NCBI GenBank assembly: GCA_013423325.1
Contig: BLJB01000028.1
Span: 62,001 to 126,000, forward strand
Length of the DNA: 64,000 nucleotides
Source: Usnea hakonensis
Taxonomy: Eukaryota > Ascomycota > Lecanoromycetes > Lecanorales > Parmeliaceae
Reading direction: 5' to 3'
Notes under the pieces: model-generated
What the model was told of the DNA's origin: nothing
The model's database searches: none
Seen by the model: the letters and a program-made list of their open reading frames with translations, nothing else
Shown: in pieces, positions 1 to 9,330 of the stretch
Position numbering within the stretch: the first letter of the stretch is position 1
Layout of the letters: every line of letters begins with the position of its first letter
Translations under genes and position numbers: made by a program

Positions 1-693
1 TATCACCGTCCTCGACCTGCACAGCCTGCCGCAGTATCAATGGAAGGCGATGTGGGCGTCTACGTGATTGAGAAGCTACTGAATAGACGACAGTCCAGAC
101 GTGGGACAAGGTGGTGCGTCGAGTATCTAGTACGCTGGCATGGCTATGGTCCCGAGTTCGATGTCTGGTATAATGTCAAAGATCTAGATGATGCGCCAGA
201 ATTGATCAAGGAGTGTGATGAGCGCCTGGGATTGACGAAGCCTTCTGCGGTGGTCGGAAGGAAGCCGGATCCGCCTGTCCGCTACGGTAATGACGCAACT
301 TCTGTCACTCGGTCTACCAATGCTAGTAAATCTAGCGCTCTGACGAAGCCTTCTACGGATCCTAGCAAATCGAACATCCGGATTCCGAAGCGCTTGGGAA
401 GTACTAAGGATCTGGAATCTGGGAAGTTGGAGGATACCAATGCTAGCAAGGCAAGCAATGACATGGCCTTGGTGTTGAGAGGCGACCGCACAGTCTCTAC
501 TACCGCAGGTAAAGCTAGCAAATCCCAACAGCCCGACCGTACCGCTGTCACCCAGTCGCAAAAGCCCAGGGCATCGAATACTGCCGCTACCACCGAGAGC
601 AAGGCGATTGCGGTAGTGATACCGAAACAGTCTACCACAACAACACTTGAAGAAAATAAAGCTGTTGTTGTCGCACCAAAGAAGCAGTCATAA
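1..693 (+). mobile_element. 3' end of Ty3/gypsy chromovirus polyprotein (chromodomain)
   Basis: The reading frame is open from the left edge, so this is the C-terminal part of a longer protein cut by the window. Residues coded at about 60-230 form a chromodomain: YVIEKLL, then EYLVRWHGYG, then WYNVKDL. This module follows the integrase in Ty3/gypsy chromoviruses and binds modified histones to direct integration. After it comes a roughly 150-residue Ser/Thr/Lys-rich tail ending at a TAA stop. The tail end and the bases just after it (ENKA followed by PK.S, stop, then TTGTTNACCAGGCAG) recur in degenerate form near 9240-9320. No intact LTR was recognised after the stop. The chromodomain call is firm; whether the element is intact to the left cannot be seen. 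Confidence 0.8.
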
Positions 694-1011
694 TCTTCCT
701 TGTTGACCAGGCAGTTGCCTTGGTACATATATGCTATTCAGCATAGCCGTACCGGGCAACTCCCAAGGAATGGTAAGCACTGCGACAATCCGACGTGGCA
801 AGCTCTGCGGCAATCTTGTGCGGTCAATTTCTGACATCGCTGCGGCAATATGGAAGCTATTGACTTGGCATTGCTACTCTGACATTCCGGCATTACACTA
901 CATGTATCCTCATTGCTGCTACAATTGATTTGCTTATTTCCTAGCATTACCGTATAGCAGCTCGCCTCGTTCCTCTAGGATTCGAAGTCACACGAGACAG
1001 AGTCCCTCTTA
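694..1011. other. gene-less spacer after the retroelement end
   Basis: No coding sequence with family support was seen. The stretch has short CGGCAAT/GCGGCAA-type echoes and could include decayed LTR sequence, but no matching second LTR was found. Confidence 0.4.
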
Positions 1012-2230
1012 GTGAAAAGTCTCGCTTTTGCCGACCTAAAGTTTGATCCACTGGCTGCAATGGAGGCAAAGTCTGGACTTCGACTACCTCCCGAAGCCCT
1101 CGATAGATTGGAAAAGTCGAACTTGGAGTGGGCGAACAGAACCGCACTCGAGGGATTGAGGAAGTACCTATACCCCGCTCCCCTACCCCTTCCCCATTCC
1201 TCCGCGAGATCACCAGAGATGACTTCCGTACCGCGATCGAAGGCCCGAGGGCAGGAGGATCAGATACACTCACGAATAGATAAGTTGGCAACGACATCAC
1301 AAGCATGAGAGACGGAATAATCAAGCTGACGGATTAGTAACACAGCGCAAGGGCACAGCATCTTTGCAGTCTCCGAAGAAGAGACAAAAGTTTGAAGCAC
1401 TTCCGCAGACGCCTTCCGGTAAAGGAGATCAAGCCACCATCGCTCCGTCCTACACGCCCGCCAAATCATTAGTCTCGCCAGATCCGAAGACACCAATGAG
1501 GAGACGCGGATTCGCCGATATGCTAGCCGGGTCAAACCCGAAAGTCCAAGAGCTGCAGACGCAAATCAAAGTATTAGAAGAGCAGCTCCAAGCTTTCCGG
1601 GATACCAATGCAGACCTCGTTTTGGTCAATAGCGAGCAGGAGAGTCTGTTTGGTAGCCTCCGCAACAAGGTTAGCGAGCAGGCTAATGAGATAGCCTTTC
1701 TAACTAAGCTGGGTAAAATCAATCACACTACCCTTGGGACTATCACCAGCTCTATTGCCTCATACGGAATCACAGCGGAGGAAATCGAGTACATGCGGGG
1801 TTTACTTGCCAATACGGTCGACGCGATAGATAAGGAAATGTTCGACCAATTTCCCTGGCTGTACGAGGAAGTGCACCGTTCGCACGGCGCGTCTTTGGAA
1901 GAAGCAGTCAATCAGTCGGAAAATAGTGACATGGGAGGGCCTTTGAAGGAGGCAGACGTCGTCGCCGGCACTGATGGGTCTGCAGACCCCAAGAGATCAC
2001 CTATCGTTTTCCAGAAAGGGATTCCACTCATCATGTCGGGAGCAATTCCGGAAGCAGACACCATCGCAAGTGACCCCATGGGAGGATGGATCTCAGGGGG
2101 TTTAGCATCGCCTGAAGAAAATAGGGCTGCTAGCACCGAAGAATGCTTCCCGAAAGTAGTGTCGCCTGAAGAAAATAGGGCACCTACTGTCGAAGAGGGA
2201 GCGCTCAGCCGATGCTCAATTCCATGTTAA
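1012..2230 (+). CDS. unrecognised coiled-coil protein, probably fragmentary
   Basis: I do not recognise this protein. Two open segments can be joined by a plausible intron (donor GTACCG at 1228, acceptor TTTGCAG ending at 1366), with both ends in phase 0. The first segment reads LPPEALDRLEKSNLEWANR and looks helical. The second has a basic N-terminal part and a leucine/glutamine-rich coiled coil (VQELQTQIKVLEEQL) at about 1545-1720. A low-complexity acidic tail follows, with the phrase SPEENRA repeated at 2110 and 2164. No ATG starts the first segment; the first ATG in the second is at 1496. It lies among transposon debris and may be a captured or decayed host gene, or an accessory ORF of an element. 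Confidence 0.3.
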
Positions 2231-2267
2231 GGAAGCTCGTAGTGTTTCTGATAGCGGGATAAGCTTA

Positions 2268-2960
2268 AGGGCAGCTAGGATCGATGGTATGCCAAGAGCA
2301 CGGATATTTTCGTATCCAGTAGGCACGATCTTTGGGGACAAATTTGTTACCGCGAGGATGGAGACGGAACAGCCGGGATAACCCAAGTCTCTTCAAGATG
2401 CTGTGTAACAACGTACAGTTTGGCTGTGATTTTACCACCCCCGTTTCCGCGTACCTCAACCTATACCAAGTCAGATGCACTTACACTTCTCCGCGTAAAG
2501 TACCCCGGAAAGAGGAGATTTTCTTGTGTGATATTTGTCCTGCCAAATACGATACAGAAAAATCACTGAATGATCATATCGGAAAAAAGCATTAATGGCA
2601 ACCAAGGAAATGCACAAATCCGAGGGGAACGTGCGACCCCAATTATATCTTCCAGACTGTATGGGGAGCAGAAGATCAGATATTATTTCCATGCGCACTG
2701 GCACGATGTCGGGGCTAGGGATTTCGTGTGGGGACCAAAAGCTCTCGCTTTCAAGGAAACTTCTGGGATTGAGCATCGAGAGGACTGTGAGCAAAGCCGT
2801 CCTTCGGGGACATGCCTGTATCGGAGAGCAGATTGCACAAAGACTCAGCTTGAAGGGAGCAAGCTTGGAAGGGAGTGATTTCTACGAGGACTATCAGCGC
2901 CGGCATAAATCCGACAGGAGGAGAATATCATATTGCTTACAGCGCGGTCGCTATTATTTC
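2268..2960 (+). repeat. composite repeat copy A, with C2H2 finger-like ORF
   Basis: Three segments of this stretch recur further right. Bases 2268-2360 match 4652-4750 in diverged form. Bases 2690-2765 match about 4780-4855. Bases 2807-2935 match 3911-4010 almost exactly, apart from a short internal deletion. Within it, 2332-2595 encodes a short ORF ending in CDICPAKY and DHIGKKH, spaced C-x2-C-x12-H-x4-H as in a classical C2H2 finger. The ORF has no clear start and is not claimed as a working gene. The copies probably derive from one unidentified mobile element. Confidence 0.5.
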
Positions 2961-3144
2961 TTTCAGTTCCGGGTATACTATTACGGCAGTGGTATTCTGG
3001 TCATTGCGGTAGTACTTACCAAGGCCAATTTAGCCATTACCAATCTAGTCATTGCTTCTGTAATGCCCCTGTTCACCCCTACTACCTCCCCTCACAACCC
3101 CTTTTCATGAGGACATGCTGACATTTGGTCTGCGCAGGCGTTAT

Positions 3145-3203
3145 TATCACCAATTTTAGCTTACTTAACCTTGTTCCTCCCGGCTTTCACCAATTTTAGC
3201 TTT
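3145..3203 (+). repeat. short direct repeat CACCAATTTTAGCTT
   Basis: The 15-mer CACCAATTTTAGCTT occurs twice, about 40 bp apart, near 3149 and 3188. It is a minor internal duplication within decayed repeat DNA. Confidence 0.5.
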
Positions 3204-3910
3204 CTTTGCTTTAATCCTCACGCTTCTCACTTTTTTTGACCATGGTTGTTCCGACCGAGGAGGATAGGCTGGCGTTCACGGATAACTGGGGTAACGCTAC
3301 CCATCAGCTGACCGCCGGCGGCAAGGAAGTGGCGAAATGCGGCCTCCTTAAGCGCGCCGAGTCTGTCATTTCAGTCTCCGGGTCCTCAGAAAAGGTTATT
3401 GCCATGGCCAAGCCTAGGCCCCTGCGCGTTGTTCAGACCCGCGAGACTTGGAATTTGCCTGTGGGATATGTGAGTGGCCTTGTTCAACCCTCTTCCGGGC
3501 TGTCTGAGCTCATCGGGACCTGTTCTGACTTCAATAGACCTTGACTGCGCCGTCCCGCCTGATGGCCATTATGGTATACGGTAGACGCTCTACTGTATAC
3601 CGCGAGAAAGACAGTTGTGCGTATTGCGTGTACGGAAACAAAAGTACGGGGAAGCCGATTGGCCCGTTTCTACGCTGCATTAGTGACCCTAGGATCGAAG
3701 AGGGTCAATGTGCGAATATATGACCCTGTCTATGCTTGATTAGTCCCGTTTGGCCCGATGTTGGCCTCGTTCTGACCTGTTCGGTGTTCTTAGTGTGTGT
3801 ATGCGTAGCGGACGGGCAAGGACAAATGTGGTTTACGCTCGCCGTTGTAAAGAAGGTCGATCCTGATTTGTTCCGATGAGGTCTGTTCGGGCCGGTAACT
3901 AACTACTCCG

Positions 3911-4015
3911 GGGACATGCCTGTATCGGAGAGCAGATTGCACAAAGGTTCAGGCTGAAGGGAGTGATTTCTACGAGGACCATCAGCGCCGGCATAAATCC
4001 GACAGGAGGAGAAGG
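3911..4015 (+). repeat. second copy of the 2807-2935 repeat segment
   Basis: It starts GGGGACATGCCTGTATCGG and ends with a GACAGGAGGAGAA motif, as does 2807-2935. It lacks a short AAGCTTGGAAGGGAG-like insertion present in the left copy. The high identity shows that this is a comparatively recent duplication compared with the neighbouring fragments. Confidence 0.75.
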
Positions 4016-4321
4016 TCAACTTGATGAGTAAACGGCCAAAGCCTGGCCAAAGCCTCTCCTTCCCGCCAACAGCAGTCCACTACGAGCAGTCGATCTTTTC
4101 GCTCTTCAGGCGGTAAAGGCAGTCAAGCGAACCCAATTTCTACAGATAAAAAGAAGGATAGCCCGAGCAGTCGTACCGCCCACTAGCACCGGCGTCAGTA
4201 GACTACTAGCAATTCTTTCCAATCTGGTAGGCAGTCACAAACAAGCGTGAGGTACTTCCGATAAAGAAGAAACAGGGTGGCGATTCAGGTTCAACGGACT
4301 CGGTAGCTGAAGCTTCACTAT

Positions 4322-4363
4322 ATTCGATGTTAAGAGACGAAAATTCGATGTTAAGAGACGAAA
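4322..4363 (+). repeat. 21-bp tandem duplication
   Basis: The unit ATTCGATGTTAAGAGACGAA plus one A is present twice in direct succession without mismatch. No gene is associated with it. Confidence 0.8.
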
Positions 4364-4535
4364 CCAAGGCATAGACTTCCAACCAGATTACCATGTCTCC
4401 GACTTTAGGCTACAGACGCTACCAGCCCTTCGCCTATAGCGACGAGTCTTCAGGCTCCAGCACCCGCTACCGCATTAGACCGCAGCGTACCGCTAGCAAT
4501 CCCATGACTCCTAACATACTCTGCCAGCTGCCATA

Positions 4536-5115
4536 TAATGGATTGTTTCATTGCCTACCCTTTATAAGCATTTTCATTACATACCTCACTGACATCTTTA
4601 AAAACATACCCTGTTTGACGCTAATATTCAAGAACCGCCCCAAATTCAGCAGCTAGGATCGATGGCATGACAAGAGTACGGGTATTTTCCTACGCAGTAG
4701 GCACAATCTTTGACGAGAAAGCCGTCACCGTGACGATAAGAACAGAAACGAATGGCGAGAAAAAGATTGAATATTGCTGTCATACGGGGTCAATGTCGGA
4801 GCTGGGGATTTCAGGTGGTCGCCGAAGGCACTCGCCTGCAAGGAAGCTTCTGGGGCTTCCTAATTTCTTTTCACTTCCACACATGGATTGACCCATTGCC
4901 TATCCTTACCCAGTGTGAGCATTTTCATTACCTACCTCAGTGATATCTTCATAAACATACCCCTTTCATGCTAGTATTTGAGAACCGTCCCAAATTTAGC
5001 TTCCTAATTCTTTTCACTTCCACACATGGATTAACCCATTGCCTACCCTTACCCAGTATGAGCATTTCATTGGCTACCTCACTAGTATTTTTACAAATAT
5101 ACCTTTCATATGGTA
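4536..5115 (+). repeat. three diverged copies of a ~140-bp repeat
   Basis: Copies lie at about 4536-4652, 4855-4998 and 4999-5115. Each has, in order, a GGATT(G/A) then CCCATTGCCTA segment, a run like AGCATTTTCATTACNTACCTCA, an ATACC(C/T)TTTCAT segment, and an AGAACCG(C/T)CCCAAATT end. Copies 2 and 3 abut head to tail, both starting GCTTCCTAATT. Copy 1 is separated from them by a second copy of the composite repeat described at 2268-2960. Many differences are C/T transitions. Confidence 0.7.
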
Positions 5116-5284
5116 CTCATGCTCAGTACGAAGTCCTAGCAAGCAAGCCAAGGTTCGTGGTATATCATTCAATCTTTGATCTCGTCCCTCCGCCAAATAC
5201 TCAGTAACGGCTACTAGTCCAATTGACTTACCTTACATATTCTTACTTCCTTGATTCCCCAACAAAAATCTTCTTCCATCAGTA

Positions 5285-5600
5285 GTAATTTTTTACCAAA
5301 GAACGATGGACCTTATGATACGCAAACTTCCGTTCCAGAGACTAGTGCGCGAAATTGCACGAGATGTCTCGCACAGGACTGATCTTCGGTTCCAAGCGTC
5401 GGCTATTGAGGCTGTGCAGGAGGCCGCTGAGTTCTTTCTAACTAGTATCCTTGGGGGTAAGACTTCTACATTATCCCTGTCTTTTATTATTCGAATATTT
5501 TTCTTTATACCACTACACTTTGGGATATTGCCAGCTCGTCTAGCACATGCTTCTCCTATCCAAAAAGGACTATACAAAATTGATCAGTCTTAATTCGGAA
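5285..5600 (+). pseudogene. centromeric histone H3 (CENP-A/CenH3) fragment
   Basis: The frame beginning upstream of the ATG at 5306 reads [18 protein letters not shown], then [16 protein letters not shown], then [17 protein letters not shown]. This is the alpha-N to alpha-2 part of the H3 histone fold. Between REIA and DLRFQ there are seven residues. Canonical H3 has five and CENP-A has seven, and EAAEFFL also resembles CENP-A (EAAEAFL) more than H3 (EASEAYL). After ILG there is a GTAAGA donor at 5459. A following TCTAG acceptor near 5541 leads into [14 protein letters not shown], which could be a diverged end of the fold. The N-terminal tail and the RRYRPG region are absent upstream, where only repeat DNA is seen. 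It is probably a truncated captured copy. An undetected upstream exon is the alternative. Confidence 0.7.
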
Positions 5601-6110
5601 TCCTGGTATACGCACGATTCGTGGACATCCCCTCAGGCAAAATCTACTACAGTGCGGAGGCCGTGTTAGCCAAATTCTACAGGAGAAGGCCTATACTATG
5701 TACATCCTTGCCACCGACTACTCCTATGATCAGACCCTGCAGGCCTTCGTAGCGAAGAAATGATCTCCGTCATTGCCGCGTATACGAACAAGACGTTTAC
5801 TCAGGCCGAGGTCCACTGTTCGGGTTGAAAAGTTGATCGAGAATTCGTGTTGCCGTTATTTGAGGACTGCAGGTGACCACGCGCCGATAACTACCGAGAG
5901 GAATAGTAGGGACAAGGACCGCGACGAGGACGTAGCGGCGGCTATAGCTAAGGCTTTATGTATTAATAAAGTGCATACCGACGGCTATTGACTTATATCC
6001 GGACAGCGCTCGAGGAGGGAGGATTGGGATAACGCAAAGGATCTAACGGACAAGGACACCCTGCCGGATAAAATCGAGTTACGCAAGCGCTGGAACCTGC
6101 CTGAGGATAA
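5601..6110. other. decayed sequence, no gene supported
   Basis: Short overlapping frames occur here (for example 5773-5991), but none has family features or a credible start. The stretch leads without a clear boundary into the reverse transcriptase fragment. Confidence 0.4.
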
Positions 6111-6114
6111 GATT

Positions 6115-6700
6115 TTGTCGAGAAAGATAGGAGGTATCTACGAGCTGATAGAGCCGGCAAATGGCAGACTTTCGAGATGGAATGCTAGAGCAGTAATAGT
6201 TGACAAAGCCAAGAATCCAAGTCCTGAAGACGAACCTAGAGTCACGTTTGATTACTCAAGGGTGAAAGAAGACCTCCCCGGCTCCCACATGGAATTGTCG
6301 TTCCTCTTATATTCCGCACGAAACTATGGCACTTGCAACTATAGAGGCGTCGCTAGAACGAATCCCCTAGAGTTCTCGCTACGCGCCTAGACGGCTAGAG
6401 ACTAATACTTAGCTTTAAGAGAAGCATCTAACAGTAATCCAGGAAGAGTATAAGAGAATATATCAAAGTACACGACAATCTAGGTAATCCTAGGCACAAG
6501 TGCCTGTTTACCGCAGATCTAAAGCATGCCTACTCGACAATCCCACTGCATCCGGAAGACCGACATTACTTTGCTTTTACGATATCCGGAATAGGGCAGA
6601 TTCAGCCCACGAGAATGCAGCAAGGCTCGCAATCGGCAAGTTTCACAATGACTGAAGCAGTATACCGAATCTTTGGCCATTTTCACAGGTGGAGCAGAGG
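6115..6700 (+). pseudogene. Ty3/gypsy reverse transcriptase fragment, copy 1
   Basis: The first frame reads GIYELIEPANGRLSRWNARA and DEPRVTFDYSR, the finger region of a Ty3/gypsy reverse transcriptase. From about 6507 another frame gives TADLKHAYSTIPLHPEDRHY and then RMQQGSQSASFTMTEAVYRI. This is the palm, with the first catalytic Asp in the DLKHAY block and the (M/Q)QGSQSASF motif. The YxDD box is missing because the fragment runs into other sequence at about 6685. Frames are broken between the two blocks, so it cannot make an enzyme. Confidence 0.8.
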
Positions 6701-7078
6701 GATCTTGAGCAGGTACTAGGGTCTCTGATACCTACACCAGCTGACAGATTGATGGTGCTCCGACTTCTGTATCAATATAGGCACCTGGATGGTGAGGGCT
6801 TCACGAATCTTCCATGCACCGACTTGATCACTCACCGGGTCTGTATTACCCCGGGTACGAAGCCTTTCGCAGCACGCTTCCTGAAGCGGTGGCCGCAACA
6901 TACGGAATGGTGGATGAGAAAACAAGATGGCCTGCTAAGTGGTGTGTATGAGCTTACGGAGCCTGCGAATGGACGGCTATCGCAGTGGAATGCCCGGGCG
7001 GTGATGGTAGATAAAAGCGAGAATCCCAAGCCCTCTGACGAGCCCCGGATGACTTTCGATTACTCCCGTCACGCCTAA
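6689..7078 (+). pseudogene. Ty3/gypsy reverse transcriptase fragment, copy 2
   Basis: The frame starts with a protease-RT linker. HRVCITPGTKPFAARFLKRW is the segment that opens the reverse transcriptase domain in gypsy elements. It then gives GVYELTEPANGRLSQWNARA and DEPRMTFDYSR before a stop. The last two blocks duplicate copy 1 at 6115-6290, with amino-acid differences. Two partial copies of the same domain lie head to tail, which implies nested or recombined insertions of one family. Confidence 0.75.
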
Positions 7079-8130
7079 GATAGCCTTTAGAACCTAATGA
7101 TTCGTCCACAGCTTGTGAATTTTTGGGAGAAAGCTACTGCTCCTGGCGCAAAGAAAGCCATTATGGAATTTCACAAGACAGCAACGGCCTTGCTAGAAAA
7201 AAGGACTGCACAGGAGAATTAAAAGGTGTGATAAGGGATATATCTGTTACGTCGAAGTCACGTTGCAAGTAGATCTCTGAAGCTGGAGATACAAAACACA
7301 CTCTATACATTAGAGAAAATGCCTGCCCCTCCATCTCTGTCTATGATTTTGATGTTGGTCCTCCTTTCTCTTCCCTTACGCCCAAAGAGTACTTACCCCC
7401 TATCAAATATTGTTCAAGGATAACATCAACACTTACCTTGGCTAATACAATTCTCAGCCCGAGAGCTAAAGAGCGAGCCGTTACAGACTGTTCTTCCCTC
7501 TCGTAAAGCAACGGCGAACGCGGACGAGCAAGATTCAGTCTCGAAAAAGCGCCAACGAGAGGAGTATCCGGAGGATACGACTGCTAACCTACCTAAGCGC
7601 ACGAAGCCGAACTCACCTCGAGCAGATACTACAACAGACGCTCCCATTCTCTCCGCCCCCTCCGCGTATAACGGTCTTGTCAAGTTTTAGAAGTCCTGTC
7701 TCACGTCCGTCGACACCGACGCCCTGATAGAAGACGACCGCCCCTTGCAGCAAACCCAACCATCGGGCAAAGATGACTCTAGGAAAAAGCGTGGGAAAGG
7801 TGGTGTATGATAGCAGTACCCATTGCTCCTAGTCCAGATTCTAGCCCACAGCGAGTCAGAAAGTTCTTTAAACAATGCTTCCTCGCCACCAGGACAGAAC
7901 TCAGCGAAAGCCGAGCCGAAGAGGAGGCTACAAAACTATCAGTAAAATCACGCGTACCCAGTGATGCTCTAGCGGCCCAGGGTGATAAGACTCTCTGCCT
8001 AGATAGTGCCCTTGAACAAGGGTCCTGGTGATGACATATAAGAAACAGACAATCATGACTACTACAACTCTACTGCGACTAAACCATTTTTAACGCGAAT
8101 TTCCCGGTTCGGGAAGAAGAGTAGCCCCAG
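7079..8130. other. decayed retroelement-associated DNA, no intact gene
   Basis: Several short ORFs are present (for example about 7098-7220, Lys/Ala-rich, and 7807-8031), but none carries a recognisable domain. Frames are short and overlapping. The position between RT and integrase remains suggests degenerate polyprotein or unrelated insertions. Confidence 0.35.
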
Positions 8131-8136
8131 ATGACA

Positions 8137-8270
8137 GCACACTACATCTGTCTTACCGGCTGCAATAATACAATGGAAGGCTGATTAAGGGATCCTTTAA
8201 TGGAAATCACCTGAAGCGATTCGTGCCTAGAGTTGGCTATTTGACTGACCCTTCAGACACCTTCTCGTTG
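8137..8270 (+). pseudogene. gypsy integrase C-terminal fragment
   Basis: One frame reads LSYRLQ, a stop, then YNGRLIKGSFNGNHLKRFVP and RVGYL. The (Y/L)NGxxIKGSFNGNHLK block is the GPY/F-like C-terminal end found before the chromodomain in fungal gypsy integrases. A TAA stop interrupts the block. It belongs to the same class of elements as the chromodomain piece at the left edge. Confidence 0.6.
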
Positions 8271-8830
8271 CCCTCGTATCAGATGATTAGGAAGCCTCTG
8301 TATCTGAGGCCTCCGAAGAATTTCATCATCCTTCCCACCCACTACGAGCCTTTTTGCACACTATTACTACCACGACCTCACACAAGCACATGACACAAGC
8401 CTACTCGTGGGGTCACCACAACATCACGATCCTATACCTAGGAAAAGATGGCTTTAGAGTTGATATCAATAATGTGGCACAATGGTGGGGTATCCAGCAA
8501 CAAAATTACGAGTCCATTTAACTCGAAATTGCCTATAAAATCTCCTCGATATAGCCCCTAACCGGCCCTAGATAGAGGGGTATTCCCAATTATAATGGAC
8601 AATATGCGCCCTTTGACCTGGATCTCCTGGTCCAGAACGGCGGCAGGGATGAAAATAACCCTGATTATCAGAGTCTATTGCATATGGACCTGGTTTACTA
8701 AGCCAACCACATCAACATTTCGCCACGGTTAGTAACCGGAGTAGGAATAGCCGTGCTGTTCAATTTTTTAGTTATCAAAGTTGTTGCTTTTTCCTTTGCA
8801 AGATTTCTTCCTTTCACAGACTTGCTTCAT
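8271..8830. other. decayed coding-like sequence of unknown origin
   Basis: From about 8410 to 8705 one frame is nearly open. It reads HHNITILYLGKDGFRVDI, then WWGIQQQNYESI, with three stops, then YAPFDLDLLVQNGGRDEN. I do not recognise the family. The density of TAG/TAA in otherwise protein-like sequence suggests a RIP-damaged gene or element. Confidence 0.35.
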
Positions 8831-8835
8831 TGAAA

Positions 8836-8960
8836 ATGAAAATGCTCATCAACCAAGCTCCACCTGGCACTGGCAAGACTCAGGTACTTGCACAGGCCAT
8901 CCTCGCAATCCAGTACTGCATTACCTTGGCATTGCTGGGGAATAGCTCTGCTCAGTAATC
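8836..8960 (+). pseudogene. P-loop NTPase/helicase fragment (PPGTGKT)
   Basis: An ATG-started frame gives MKMLINQAPPGTGKTQVLAQ and then AILAIQYCI before a stop. APPGTGKT is the Walker A form typical of UPF1-like superfamily 1 helicases and AAA-type ATPases. No Walker B or later motif was found downstream, so only the nucleotide-binding loop survives. Its source could be a helicase-bearing element or a host gene copy. Confidence 0.5.
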
Positions 8961-9060
8961 CTCCTGGTCAATACGGCAAGCATTTGATCATATTCGACTG
9001 TGAAGCTGACATGAGCCAGGATTTCGGCACTGCACGACCCGGAGATCTCATGCTCTCAAC

Positions 9061-9330
9061 TCAGGTCTCCTTCATCAAATGGGCTATTGACAGAACCGAT
9101 ATCGCTGCTATACCTCCGAAAGCGACTCCTGTTACTGAAACTTCGGAAGTTCCAGCCTCGGAATCACGCTTGCTAGGTGTCGTAGTTCCTAGGAAACCTC
9201 TTGCGCTCTTACCGTCTACGAACTCAGGCTCTCGATCCAGAAATGCGCCCCAAGAAAATAAGGCCATTGCCGTAGGAATCCCACCAAAGCCGTCCACATG
9301 ATCTTTGTTCACCAGGCAGGATTGGCAGCG
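9061..9330 (+). repeat. degenerate copy of the chromodomain-tail segment
   Basis: The frame ending at 9301 gives SRNAPQENKAIAVGIPPKPS and then a stop, followed by CTTTGTTCACCAGGCAG. This mirrors the end of the left-edge element: ENKAVVVAPKKQS, stop, CTTGTTGACCAGGCAG. The upstream chromodomain itself was not found here, so this is a truncated second member of the same family. Confidence 0.5.
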
